Assembly: GCA_026874595.1 (NCBI GenBank) | Contig: CM049317.1 | Coordinates: 17,640,882-17,704,881, forward strand | Length of the DNA: 64,000 nt | Reading direction: 5' to 3' | DNA from: Sipunculus nudus | Taxonomy: Eukaryota; Annelida; Sipuncula; Golfingiida; Sipunculidae | Part shown: piece by piece, positions 1 to 11,466 of the stretch | How positions within the stretch are numbered: position 1 is the first letter of the stretch | Layout: each line of letters starts with the position of its first letter | Translations under genes and position numbers: made by a program | Notes under the pieces: generated by a model | What the model was told of the DNA's origin: nothing | The model's database searches: none | What the model saw: only the letters and a program-made list of their open reading frames with translations

Positions 1-639
1 TGAATTAAAGTGAAAGACTTTAGGTTAAGTCAGAGAGAGATATTAAAGAGGAAAATTATGTCCATTTAGTTGAATATTAGCCTGCAAAATAATGGATTGC
101 CCTTACTGGGTGCTTAAAAAGGGTACTGCATAGATTATAAAAAGATAAATGTAAAAATATCTGCTTCCTCAAGATATAAATGGGAGAATGGGAAGTGGAA
201 TGAGTGAGAACTATGACAGGGAATGATGTCTAAATTTGTACTTATTTGCAGGGCGAATCTTTAAGACTCAGTGTGAACATGTAAAGGATGTCTAAATCAG
301 ACCACATTTGTTTATTAAATTTTATACATTTATTTATACATTTTTTCAGTGTGGACATGTAAAGTATGTCTAAATCTGACCATATTTGTTTATTAATTTT
401 TATACATTTATAGCTAATGTGTGATTTGGTCATTTAAATTTAAAAAGGCAGATTTTTTTTTTTTTAATTTTGTTTGACATCCCAAGCTAGGGATCCAGAC
501 TGTCAGCAGTTTAAGCTAATTTTGATAAAACAAAAGGAATGTATGCGTTCTGTCCCGTTCGTGTGTGTGTGTGAGTATGTGTGTGTTTGTTCACAACATG
601 TATAACTAAGTCAATCATGAATGGAATCTCATGAGTTTT
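1..639. other. AT-rich unassigned sequence
   Basis: I see no coding exon or recognisable mobile element here. A short GT-rich microsatellite lies at about 561-590 and a poly-T run at about 455-465. The short open frames lack family motifs and are treated as chance. Confidence 0.5.
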
Positions 640-1040
640 TCAGGGCATCCGGGGAACGAGCCAATAAAGAATCGATTATATTATGGCGTGAGCCATGCTC
701 ATGATCTGGATCCGGACTTCTAGTAATCAGAAATCTGCAGGAACATATGCCCGATAGAACATGGGTATATGGGCCAAATAAGTGAATGCAACAACTAGTT
801 TAGTGAATATGTGCACCAAGAAACCTAAGAATATGGAAACGCTGCTTTGAATAAATTCAATTGTCCTTTAAACATATAATACTTGTCATCCATCTGTGAA
901 AAGCCAGTTTTGAGCAGGAGAACACATTATGCATTTCTTTTACTTTTGCTATATTTAAATCATAAAAGTGGAATTCAGATAAGGTGGGAAATGGCTGAGG
1001 CTTCATCTTCCAGAACTTTCGATGAAACACGGATTGCGAA
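640..1040 (+). repeat. Diverged duplicated segment, inverted partner near 55.8 kb
   Basis: Bases 640-830 read as the reverse complement of about 55,785-55,935; shared words include CATGCTCATGATC-type sequence followed by GATCCGGACTTC, and AACATATGCCC. Bases 860-1040 resemble about 20,640-20,830 in direct orientation (an AAGCCAGTTTTG-like word, then GAGAACACATTAT). This is the outer end of the left arm of the large inverted duplication described in the findings. No gene is seen in it. Confidence 0.5.
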
Positions 1041-1054
1041 TTATCCCACATTCA

Positions 1055-1062
1055 ATATATAT

Positions 1063-1115
<53 letters not shown>
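1055..1115. repeat. (TA)n microsatellite
   Basis: About 60 bp of alternating TA with one phase slip near 1073. Open frames across it are tyrosine/isoleucine runs with no biological meaning. Confidence 0.95.
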
Positions 1116-1119
<4 letters not shown>

Positions 1120-1500
1120 ATGTTGGTGGGTGGACGACACATTAAAGTGTGTGTTGGGGGGGCATCTAATTCCTTTTTTGATGCAGGGGTAATTAAACGA
1201 CTGTAACATTCGTTACGCATATAGTTATTGAGAAAAATGTTCATTATCCAGACCAACGATGAAACATTACTATTAAAGGTGGACTGTTCTATATATAAGA
1301 ACATGAATGAAATGACAAGGAATCTTTTGAAAACTGAAAATGGAGAATGTGCATGTCGCACTTTCACAGGAAACTATCCAAAACAAGCATTTACTGAAAT
1401 ATGCTGAAAGAGAACTCAGTGGTAGACTGTTGCATGTAGAAAGTACGAACAGGAACGTTTACTAGGGATAAGTTTTACTTACAAAAAAAATAATTAATGT

Positions 1501-1918
1501 CTCGTTAATATTTATGCCCCATGCAATGCCAGAGCGAAAATTCAATTTTTCGACAGGGTTAAATCCGTTATCAACAATACAACCTTAAAAGGGGAATATG
1601 ATGATTTCATTGTGGTAGGGGACTTCAACACTGTGTTAAGTAACGATCTAGATATTATTTCTGGTAATCTTCATGCTAAACGAGAAGTAACTACTTCCAA
1701 TGAATTCATAACTGATATTTCTTTAAAAGATATTTGGCGCAAAAAACATAAACACACTAAGGAATGTTCATCGTCTAGAAACAACCCTTTTGTAGCTCGC
1801 AGATTGGATTATGTTCTGAAGGATGATGAGCTTATTGTACTTAATACATGGAAATTATTAGATACCTCTTTTCGGATCATAAAGCATTCATCGAGGCCCG
1901 TCGTATTGCAAATTCAAT
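1501..1918 (+). pseudogene. LINE endonuclease fragment
   Basis: One frame stays open from 1501 to 1918. It carries the APE-endonuclease signatures NIYAP, GDFN and RxDYV at normal spacing. The terminal SDH-K motif reads only after a frameshift near 1865. In live elements this domain nicks target DNA to prime reverse transcription. Here it is a relic inside the larger broken element. Confidence 0.9.
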
Positions 1919-2559
1919 AAGTCATTCCTATACGGCAAAGAGTATGTTAACATGATTAACCAATTATTAGATGAATTCCGGGAAGGATTTAAAGGTTTTC
2001 GGGATAATCCTCAATTGTCATGGGATCTGTGTAAAACAGAAATTAAATCAATATCGGTAAAGCTAGGTACACACAAAGCCAGAGAAAAAGACAAAAGAAA
2101 ATCAAACTTGTGAATAAATTACACGAAACTGGTCGTCTTTTGGCAAATTATCCAAGCAATCCCTACCTAATTCGACAGCAAACAAATTTCGTAAAGAATT
2201 GGATTTAATGGCTTCCTATGAAGCCCGCAGTGCTCATATCCGATCCAAAGCTGCGTTTGAGAAAGTGAGAAAAATACTAAATATTTTCTCAGATTAGAAA
2301 GATATCTTGCGTATAGAAAACTTATTCGAAGTCTCAAGATCACAGATGGCCGTAATATATCCGAGCAAACTGACTTAATAGAGGAAGAGAGCAATTATTT
2401 TAGTACTATATATAAGAAAAGGGAGACTAGCAAACTAACACATTTGAAAATGTTGTTATAAATATAGATACGCCTAAATTGGATTTCACTGATCGTGCGC
2501 AATGTGAGGGCAAAATAACCACAGATGAACTAAGCAGAAATCTTCATAAAATAAAAAAA

Positions 2560-3295
2560 TAACAGTAGTCCGGGACCCGACGGTCTGACTACAGAATTTT
2601 ATAAATTCTTCTGGATCAAAATAAAACGCGGTATTATTACTCTAATACATAAAGCTAAGGACGCATTATAACACTAACAAATACCGATTAAAAAATATAA
2701 AGGAAATCACTAGCTCTCAGGCTTGAAAGCATTTGACCAAAATAATAAACTCAGACCAGGTGGGTTTATGAAGGGCCGAAGTATTGCATCAGCCATCAGA
2801 ATGATTGACGATATTAATTTATACATTAATGATGATGATAAACTCGGGGCTCTTATTGCGGTAGATTTTAGAAAACCATTTGATACTCTCTATAAACAAT
2901 TTATGAACAAGTCATTTCAGCAATTTGGTTTCGGAACTAACTTTGTAAAATGGCTAATAGTTTTAAATGGGGATGCTGACAGTTTTATACAACATAATGT
3001 CTGGATCTCAAAAAGTTTCACATAAGAAAGAGGAGTACGACAAGGATATCCCCTCTCTCCACTAACCTTTATAGTTGCAGTGGAATTGTTATCTTGTAAA
3101 ATACGGCAAAATAAAACCATAAGAGGAATCGACCTCCTACAAAGGCTATATGCGAGGAACAATATCAAAATCCTACAATACGCCGACGACACCACCCTTT
3201 TCCTGCAAGACAAGAAGGGCATCACAGAGTCTTTAATTGTACTCAATGAGTTTGAAAGAATGGAAGGATTACAAAAAAAATATATCCAAAACTGA
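2560..3295 (+). pseudogene. LINE reverse transcriptase fragment
   Basis: The fingers and palm motifs are spread over at least three pieces: GPDG and EFYKFFW (about 2573-2620), the GFMKGRSI-to-AVDF block (2723-3025), and the block containing YADD (3080-3292, with DDTTLFL following). Stops at about 2562 and 3023, and sequence missing between 2640 and 2720, show decay. YADD itself is intact. Confidence 0.92.
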
Positions 3296-3965
3296 AGCTT
3301 TATTGCTTGGTAGAAATAAAAAATGTCAAGACACAGCTGCCGGTCTGAAGTGGCTACGTCACCCAGACAACTAAATAAAAATACTTGGAGTCAGGTTTAG
3401 TAACTGCAAACCAGCATCTAACATACTATCAAATTGGACAAACAAAATGGAGAAAGCAATAACGGAGATTAAAAATGGGAGAGACGCAATTTCTTTATCA
3501 TGGGCATAATAGTCATCGTTAAAACATTTATTATGTCGCAGTTTATATATTTAATGCAGTCATTATCAATGTCTGAAAACGTCGCCACTGAACTTAACTG
3601 CATTATTTTCCGGTTCATATGGAAAAAAGTTACAACAATAAAAGAGCTTTCGAAAAAGTGAAAAAAAAACATGATGACTCTTGATTATGATTATGGAGGT
3701 CTAAAAGTCATTGATTTTAAAGTTATGCAGCAAGCGCTATTAATAAAATGGGTCAAATTGTTTAATGATCAATCTGAGGAAACCTGAAAAATATTTCTGG
3801 AGTACTACTTCAATAAACAGGGAAGAAATAGAAGCGCTTTACAGGCAAACACCTAACCGAAATTTTTTTTAGAATTTACATGTAATTAAAAACGAATTTT
3901 ACCGTAAAGTATTAAAAACGTGGCTATTAATGCAATAACGAGGGACTGCAGACCAAACGTCACAG

Positions 3966-4540
3966 GTGCTATGGAACAATACCGCCTTTTCATATAGAGA
4001 CAACATTCTTTTTTTTAATGACTGGGTACAGGGAGAGCTTATCTACTTCTCTGATATAGTACAAAATGGTCTTATCATGCGTTTTGAAGACGTGGTCAGA
4101 AAACTAGGCAATAGTCCAGCAAGAATGCTGGTGTATAATGTAGTACAGTCGGCAATTAAACATTTTTTACGCAAGAATGGTTCCCCAGTTTTCGAGCCAC
4201 AAGATATTCAGTTTCGAGGCGTGCCAACCACAGCGCTTAATGTGAAATCTATTCGTAACTTAATAAACAGGATAACATCGTAATTCCCTACTCTGAAAAA
4301 TTCTGGCTAAATAAAAATCGAGGTAGATGCCTAACATCAGCGAACAGCAAAAAATGTTGTAAAGAGGTCAGGTTACAACTACTCCACTGGAAAATACTTC
4401 ATAATATATTTCCCACCAATGTGTTGCTGCTTTAAATGGGTATAAAGGAATCTATTAAATGTAATTTTTGTGAAGAAACAGACCATATTAAATACTTTTT
4501 CTATTCATGTTGAAAACTGAAACATTTTTGGTTGGAAGTA
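3966..4540 (+). pseudogene. LINE C-terminal domain fragment
   Basis: An open stretch from 3966 to 4280 begins LWNN and includes an NDWVQGELIYFSD-like strand, typical of the region after the reverse transcriptase in L1/Tx1-type ORF2. Beyond a frameshift, 4440-4530 encodes CNFC, then DHIKYFFYSC, then KHFW: the cysteine/histidine knuckle that closes these proteins. Confidence 0.75.
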
Positions 4541-4560
4541 AAAGCAAAATTTCGGTAATA

Positions 4561-5319
4561 GCTGGCAAGTGTAACATTATTGGAAGCTGACGTAAAATTC
4601 GGATAGAAATGTGAAAATGATAGTGGGACCACATCAAAAGTCAATCACATTATTCTCATAACAAAAATATGTATCAGTAAATTTAAATAAGGCAATACAG
4701 GCAACCTGATTTTGTCTTCGAAGTAGAAATGGAAAATAGAATTTAAACTTTTATTGTACATTGTACCATATGCAGTATCCTACGGTCCTAGGTTCTAGCT
4801 GTCGGAACCAGATCGGATCTAATTTGTTAAAGGCAGCTTTGAGCAATAAACTGTGAAAAAATGAACGGAAAGGTTATTGATTTTAGTTTCGAGGACATAA
4901 ATACTATTTATGAACATAAAGTAAAGTATATGACAAAAACGGTTATTGGTAAAAGCTTGTTCAGTAGTTACATTGTCCTGCTAAAATCAGGCCGCAGGCT
5001 GCAGTCTCTTAAATTTAAAACAAACACATTTGTACCGAAGACGATGAGATTATTTCATGCATAATTATATCACAATATTATCAGACATGGGTAAATCGTA
5101 ATCAGTAATCGTAATCGATTACATTTTTTTTAAGCAAAGTAATTGTAATCATAATAAATTACTCTTCCAATGTAATCGTAATCTTGATAATTAAATATGA
5201 TTACATTGATGACATTTGTATTTTCTGTTTTTAAACAGCTGTAAACTGATCTTTCTTGCTTACAACTGATTATAAAGATTGAGAGTAAACTTAAAAAAAG
5301 AACATGCGAGGATTGTGCT
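4561..5319. other. LINE 3' flank, unassigned
   Basis: Low-GC sequence after the knuckle of the LINE. An open frame of 67 codons at 4861-5061 (+) has no motif I recognise; it may be a further LINE remnant or chance. Short copies of an ATTACGATTACAATTA-like motif near 5100-5210 look like simple-sequence decay. Confidence 0.4.
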
Positions 5320-6035
5320 AAAAGTATATATGATGAAATTTCATTAGTGGCTAAAGGGTGATCGAGGTTAAATAGTGCGTGTGGCGAGAGGCCGTTTATT
5401 GTCTCAAATGTTTTATACACATTGGCAGTATCACTACTTGAGGACACATAGTATTTTATGCGTAACATAGTATCAATCAAAGGAATGCGTAATCAAATCG
5501 CTTATGCAAACTTTATGTATACTATACGGCACTAATAGTAATAATATGCACATTTCACGCCCGGGGCATGTCAAGCCAGCGGGGTCGTATATGTCCTCGC
5601 GCAAAGATAATTAGGTATATTATTGCCTCAGCATGATATTTACGATAGGGACTGCCGGCTAGAAAAGATAAACCCAGATTGTTTGGAGTATGACAAAAAC
5701 TGTCACAAACTGTCTCGGCTGACATCAACGGACTAAAAAAAAGTTTGTGTGATCGTGTACCTGGGGTTCCTCATGTGTTACTAAAAGCAGAGAGGAGACT
5801 AAACCGTTCACAGAGCATACGCAAAGTTGTGATTTTTTTAAATTTTACTCGACATTTTATTTCAATGTATAAATATAATCAATAATCGATAATACATACA
5901 GTGAGGTTTAACCGACGAGATCTTGACCTAGCAGTCTGGAACAATTTATGTGTTTATTTGCAAACATTTGTTCAGCTTACGCCCGTCCCTCTTTTTTCAA
6001 CCATCCTTGAGAAATATATAATTAGAAGACCATAA
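5320..6035 (-). repeat. Interspersed repeat family P, copy 1 (reverse orientation)
   Basis: Reads as the reverse complement of about 23,925-24,660 and, in part, of about 55,060-55,450. Diagnostic shared words (this strand or its complement) are GAGGACACATAGTA, CCCGGGGCATG, TGACAAAAACTGTCA-like sequence, TCCGTTGATG, GAGGAACCCCAGGT and TGTGTTTATTTGCAAACA. No protein motif is seen. It is an old duplicated or mobile sequence. Confidence 0.75.
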
Positions 6036-6069
6036 AACATGGTCCTGGGTAAAGTCGCTATGTATATAT

Positions 6070-6225
6070 ACATATATTTCAGGACTTAAACACACTTACT
6101 TGTGTTCGACAACTCTGTTTCGTAAGGGCCAGTACGGGCCATCACTCGTAAGAAACACTGAGTGGTCTTGTCGGGGCTCATTACAGTTGACCCAGTAAGT
6201 GTGTTTATGTCCTGAAATATATGTA
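6070..6225. mobile_element. Short palindromic MITE (about 31-bp terminal inverted repeats)
   Basis: The left arm 6070-6100 and the complement of the right arm 6194-6225 match over about 31 bases with one clear mismatch. The core word is TTTCAGGAC, then TAAACACACTTACT on the left or ATAAACACACTTACT on the right. The spacer is about 93 bp and non-coding. Such structure fits a miniature inverted-repeat transposon or a stable hairpin. No convincing target duplication is readable because the flanks are TA-rich. Confidence 0.7.
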
Positions 6226-6277
6226 TCACAGCTCCTAGTATTAGTTGAGTAATTTAAAACCCCATGGTTTTGCAACA

Positions 6278-6291
6278 ATATATATATATAC

Positions 6292-6338
<47 letters not shown>
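6278..6338. repeat. (TA)n microsatellite
   Basis: TA alternation interrupted once by CATATG near 6291-6296. Confidence 0.95.
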
Positions 6339-6343
<5 letters not shown>

Positions 6344-6714
6344 TATTGTCTGTATGATACATTTCAAATATCTTACAATTAAGTACAAAGGTAAAAAAAT
6401 AAGGTATTATGTTGCCCGTACATGTAAATTCTGAACCAGATTAATTGAACTTAAATATGGACCAGAGTTTATAATTCTAATAATTGATATGTTTAATTCT
6501 TATAGTATAAATACTAGTAATAATCTCTGAATATCGGGATGGGGGGGGGGGGGGGATTGGGGATTTCATTCACCATGCAACCTTTGCTAAGCAGTGGTAG
6601 ATATTTTACTCCATCCGCCCTGCATTGACGCCCGTTAGTACGTTTTACAGGAAACAGAATCTCAGTGTGTACAGGCTAATCCGTTCCTATAGTGTGCGTG
6701 AGGGCACATTTGCT
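6339..6714. other. Unassigned, with poly-G run
   Basis: Nothing coding is seen. A run of about 15-16 G lies at 6541-6556, one of several homopurine/homopyrimidine runs in the window. Confidence 0.5.
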
Positions 6715-6985
6715 ACCGTTTAATCTAATCCTTCCTGCGGAATATAATTCTTTTGCAGCTGAGTAAACAACTTAACAAACCAACTTATTGATAACAGAAA
6801 ACTCATGTTATATTTTTAAAAATAATTTAAGCTTTCGTTAAGCGATTTACATAGCGTACTAATTCGAGATTTAAGTAAACTGGATTAGTATTATCCGATT
6901 TAAATATGAAGTCAGTAGGGATTCGAGCCGGATTCGAGTTAGGAATACAGCAACGGACTTGGTATACCATTACTTCTAAAGTTAA
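6715..6985 (-). repeat. tRNA-like repeat (possible SINE), copy 1
   Basis: On the minus strand a box-B-like word, GGCTCGAATCC, lies near 6917-6927 and a box-A-like region (TGGTATACC) lies about 40 bases 5' of it. The segment matches about 54,820-55,050 in opposite orientation, including the GCGGAATATAAT and AGTCCG...TTCCTAACT words. This suggests a tRNA-derived element carried along in the inverted duplication. It is not a functional tRNA, since no paired acceptor stem is evident. Confidence 0.45.
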
Positions 6986-8279
6986 AGGTCACTCACGCTG
7001 ATGTCTTGATACTTAACAAAATAAACAATTCCTGTACTAATATAATAAGCCGTTAATCTTATCTGATAGATGACCAAGTGCCGCGTCCAAAAGCAAGGGC
7101 AGGTGCGTCAGATTATAACATATTCGCTATCAGCAACAGTTTTGTATTTTTTAAAATATGGACCCTCATTTTTAAATAAATTTTTTGCCAGAAAAAGAGG
7201 ACCTTGGTTCAAACTAAAGATCCCGGCTATTAACAAAATGTTCCTAAAATTTCAATGAACTGCACTTTTTAAGGAATTACAAAAAAAATTATTACTAAAA
7301 TCACTGATTATCTTACATGAATCAGTTGTTTGTGGAACCAGCCATTTCTCGCAAAAATTAAATAATTCGCATTTGATTTTAAAGGTTTAAATCGAGTGCG
7401 TTTTCTTGTGAACAAACACAAAAACACAAGCACGAACGTGGGATGAAAGCATAACCTCTTTGTTATCGGGAAACAATTACTGTCGGATCCATTAGATAAA
7501 CAAGGGGGAAAAGTTTCTTCTCGTTTTTGAATTTATTGTTGAGTTTCTGAAAATTCTTGATTATTATTTTCCAAATCTGCTTATAATTGCTTAGAGTATG
7601 AAGGAATAACGTATAAAAAGATTCACATTGCAAGGGGACACCGCCCTCCTACACTTAGACCGCTCAACCGACAGTACTGAGCCGCGTGAGGTTTGGAAGG
7701 GGGGGGGGGGGGGGTTGGTGTCCCCATTTTAAAAGGAAATGACACCCCTGGTATTTTTTCAATAAATTTTCAATCCGAAAGTTTTTCCATGCCATTTTAA
7801 ATTACCAAAACTTTTAGTACAGAATTTCCCCATTTTCATTATTTTAATTCCTATCCAGCCCAGGCCAATTTAACCGACCGGATTAAAATTGATATAAAGT
7901 AGTTAATACAGTATAAGACAAACAGGACTTCAAGCATAATTCTTGTGTCCTTGGAAACTCCTATGCCTGAGCACCAATATGAAGTTCTTGTCACTTTCGA
8001 TTCAAACTATATAAGCAAACACCAAAGAAAATTGAAATTCCTTTTTTTTCAAGCAATAGGTTAGGCACTAGGGTACTTAATGGCCGACCCGGGGCCTGTT
8101 GTGCCCCCTGAATATTAAAGAAGTATTATGTAAATAAACAGAAACGCCAAAAAGGATTTCTCCCATTTCAAGGAGTTTATCTTTGCCCACTATATGGGAA
8201 ACTCATGATTGTCATGGGCCTAACAAGACCTTTGGGTCACTCCTCATAAAAAGTTTTACATATAAAGGGGCCTTTTACG
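6986..8279. other. Unassigned AT-rich sequence
   Basis: No exon or element is recognised. A run of about 16 G occurs near 7699-7714. The open frame at 7070-7255 (+) has no motif and is probably chance. Confidence 0.45.
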
Positions 8280-8282
8280 CAG

Positions 8283-8735
8283 GATGGCGATATTTGTGCT
8301 TCCCGTGTGCGACCCAAAAACAATACCAGGTCATCGTTGGAGGCTCAAAGAAGGCATAATGTTTTTATAGGTCTTTCAAAGGTCTTTCAGACTTCTCAAT
8401 GGACGCTATATGTTCAAAAAATCGCACAAAGGTCGCCAAGAGGGTAGGTTCCTCAAACATGGATCAAATCAGGCACAAGGGAGGCACAGACATTGCCGTG
8501 ATAGCAGAATAGAGGCACAGTGATCGCGTTGTTTTCATAGGGGAAGCACAGGGGAGGCAGGAATGCAAATGGTTTAAATTTGCTTATGGTGTAGGCCAAT
8601 GGAGGAGCAAGTATCGCTGGAGCAGTTACACAGAAACAGGACTTTCTGAGTTTAGGCGCCCATTGTGCGTCCGAACCAATTTTTTGTTTGTTCAAAGGTT
8701 TCACAAAGGTCGCGGCCCTGTGTTAAGGGCATTAC
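8283..8735 (+). repeat. Inverted duplicate of 53.69-54.14 kb
   Basis: Reads as the reverse complement of about 53,690-54,140. Matching words include GTGTGCGACCCAAAAA, ACCAGGTCRT, AGGCACA runs, GGAGCAGTTACACAGAAAC and GCGCACAATGG-like sequence followed by TTCAAAGGT. Its composition (repeated GAGGCACAG) differs from its flanks. The open frame on the minus strand (8453-8704) is a shadow. No gene is supported. Confidence 0.75.
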
Positions 8736-9299
8736 GTTTATACACCGACGAAACTTTCGCATTTTTAATCATTAATTGTTGCCATGTACGTCACACCTAT
8801 CCGGCTGGGACCCGCTCTAGCTCTTCCGATTAAAATAAAAAAAATGTTATGAAAATAAAAAAAATAAAGAGACTGCTACATATGAAACATTTATTGGGCC
8901 CTATAGGAAATGCATCTCCATCCCGGCCCCCTTGCCCCCCCCCCCCCCGACCCCAAGGGGACGTACTGACTAATCTCCTCCCCCTCCCATAGGGCCTGTA
9001 CCGACTCAACCCCACCCCACCTCCTCATAGGACCTGCCTCTCTGTTCATCACGTCCTCAACCGGCGGGGTTCCCGTTCTCCATGAACTTGGTAAGTGGGA
9101 TCCAGGCTATAGTAGGTTACAACAGTTATTCAGGCATTACACATAAACCTGTGATCCAGATAACATTCTTTATAAAATAGAGAAACACGCAGTTAGATGC
9201 CAGGATCATATTATTAATGTATCATTTGAATTCACAAAGGTTCAGAAGTAACACGTTCATAATTTCTGAAAAAAAAAACATGCTATCGTTAAATTAAAA
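8736..9299. other. Unassigned, with C-rich stretch
   Basis: Contains a C-rich stretch at about 8925-8950 and further C-rich sequence to about 9025. No coding signal. Confidence 0.45.
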
Positions 9300-9376
9300 A
9301 TGGTGTTTTAATTTGGATGATATTTTCAGAATAGCTTGGCAATGATACCAGAAATAAAATTCAATCAAATTTCAAG

Positions 9377-9392
9377 GGTGATCCGGATCACC
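9377..9392. repeat. Perfect 16-bp palindrome
   Basis: GGTGATCCGGATCACC is its own reverse complement. The inverted copy near 48,430 has lost the symmetry through one change (GGTGATTCGGATCACC). It could be a protein-binding site of the ancestral repeat or chance. Confidence 0.6.
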
Positions 9393-10314
9393 AACTGGAT
9401 CCAGAAATAAAGAAGAAAATGCTTAATTTCTGACAATGCATTATGGGGTAATGGGCTGCTTGGCCATAGGTCTGCGCTTTGTGAGTTCTTTTCTAGTAAA
9501 ATTGTTTTTGAAATATATTGAAGACCATTAGTAGAAGAACGATAACAGCCAAAGTGCCATCAAAAAATTTTTTTAAATGATCTGTACCATGGTAATGTGT
9601 TTCATTATTCCTTTAAAAATTGATCGATGTTAATCGGCATCATCATTAATAAAACGCATCAATGAATAATTAAAGCGTAAATTTTTAAAAGGGTTGAACA
9701 TTTCTACCGTCTGCTTTATACACAGGTAAGACCTAGTTATAGCAATTAGTTTTCCGGCTAGCAGAGTGGATCTTTAGGCTTATCATTGAGTTGGTGAACC
9801 GTAGCAGACATTGCCTGTTACAAATGTTTCATTTGCTTTTCAAGGAGAATCCTTTTACTAAGTTGAAAATATATTTGTCCACTGTTATATCTTCCTGGTT
9901 ACTTAATTTTTCCGAAACAGGGTATTGATATTAACATGCACAAACGTCCTATACCCTATACTTTGTTCTGATGTGGAACTGTCATTAAATTGGATGATGG
10001 TCTGCAATTACATTTTGCATGGCAGGTCCACTTCTCACTTTATTTTTTTCACATATAATTAGAGGCAAATCCAGGGGTTCCGGACCCCCCCTTTTTTTTA
10101 TTACAGCCACAGCAATGTTTATAAAGTGTTCAGACCAGTTTTTACGGCCTTGACCCTCCCCTTTTTCTGACCTAACGATCGTTTTTAGGTTTCGGCATTA
10201 GTTTTCCCGAATAAGATCCCTCCTTTTCCTAAATCTTGGATCCACCACGGTATAATAAAAGATTAATCATAATTTCTCACAACGTGATGCAGGGGTCAAA
10301 CGATTTCAAAACGT

Positions 10315-10366
10315 GGTAGTGTAAAGGATGTACAGAAAGACGGACGGACAGACGACGGACAAAGGA
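10315..10366 (+). repeat. GACGGAC-type tetranucleotide stretch
   Basis: AGACGGACGGACAGACGACGG-like sequence. Similar stretches lie near 41,295-41,335 and 41,795-41,850. I recall such runs as part of a common non-coding repeat in bivalve genomes, but this is not checked here. Confidence 0.6.
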
Positions 10367-11405
10367 TCATCGCGTTACTGAAGTGTAATAAAGTGTATAA
10401 TACATGAAAGTCTTAACCCGGCTGAGGTTTGTAGGCTCTGGCAACACAGTCTAGTTTATATCAATTTAAATTGAAGCTGCCGTCGTTTGTTTATGTCTTC
10501 GCAAATAAAAATTGCCTCATAAACATTCATTCCACGGACGACAAACACGCTGACTATGTTGAATAGTGTCATGAACATACGTGTTCTCCGATGACTAAGC
10601 AAAATGGTCTGTCACGACTATCGTGCATTAGGTGCAGCTTAAAATGACAACAAGGCCAAGGCTCTCCCGGTGCGATGGAGTTATCAATACAAACACAAAA
10701 TTTGATTAACCGTCTGTTTTACAAACATTGCAACTTAGACCATAGGCTAATCTAACAGACGATTGGTCATTAATAAAAATACAAAAAAACACATATCTAG
10801 TTAAGAGGAAAGCAAATTTATGTAAAAGAAAATACATATTATATGAAAATATATGTATGTACACATTACATTTTTAATAAGATCTACATTGTGTTCATAG
10901 GATCTACAAAAAGCAATCACGAAATCTTCAAATCAGTTGTGTTTACACTAAGAAGCGTTTGATATATAGGTAGGTCTGGTAAGTAAAAACAAATATTGTC
11001 CAGTGTGATTGACCAAATCAGAGCTGATTTCAAATTATTAAAACATATACAAGAACTTGTACAGTATAAGTATACTAAGAACGTTTATTCATACAAGGTA
11101 AGAAGAAACAAAAAAAAAAATGAAATGTTTCCATACAAAAGACAGTAATATGATGTATAAACAATACAGTATAAAGGATTTTACAAAAGTATAAAGAACA
11201 AATATAACAATCATTATAGGTAGATTTTTACATAACAAGTGGAAGTAAATTTTTTTGGTTAATATGCAGTTATTTAAATTATGTGGTCCGCAAAAAGATT
11301 GTTTTCAGGTATGACCTTGAAAACAAGAGTCAAGTTCACTAGTGTACGCGATATGGAAAAATATTTTTGTGGCAAGTTTGTGGGAAGCAGATGCAGTTTC
11401 CAAAT

Positions 11406-11408
<3 letters not shown>

Positions 11409-11454
<46 letters not shown>

Positions 11455-11466
11455 ATATATATATAT
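11409..11466. repeat. (TA)n microsatellite
   Basis: TA alternation with one TTTA interruption near 11440. Confidence 0.95.

Larger units (their letters stand above)
1280..4560 (+). pseudogene. Decayed L1-like LINE (endonuclease, reverse transcriptase, C-terminal zinc knuckle)
   Basis: A non-LTR retrotransposon broken by many stops and frameshifts. In order: APE-type endonuclease, with a GRLLHVE-like strand near 1415, VNIYAP at 1504-1521, VGDFN at about 1615-1629, RRLDYVL near 1800 and the SDH motif near 1875 in a shifted frame; then reverse transcriptase, with GPDG near 2573, GFMKGRSI near 2763, AVDF near 2860, a GVRQGYPLSP-like strand near 3034 and the YADD catalytic box at 3179-3190; then an L1/Tx1-like C-terminal region (3,700-4,300) and a C-x2-C...H...C knuckle followed by KHFW near 4460-4530. 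The start is 5'-truncated and no ORF1 is recognised. The motif set fits the L1/Tx1 side of the LINE tree; the exact clade is uncertain. The element cannot be active as it stands. Confidence 0.92.

Noticed and set aside
1003-1367. Minus-strand frames of 68 and 108 codons with Tyr-Ile runs
   Set aside because: Products of the (TA)n tract. The same applies to frames at 6,096, 11,281, 17,786, 19,921, 45,218, 46,742 and 55,623.
2917-3246. 109-codon minus-strand frame
   Set aside because: Shadow of the LINE reverse transcriptase, which is recognisable on the plus strand.
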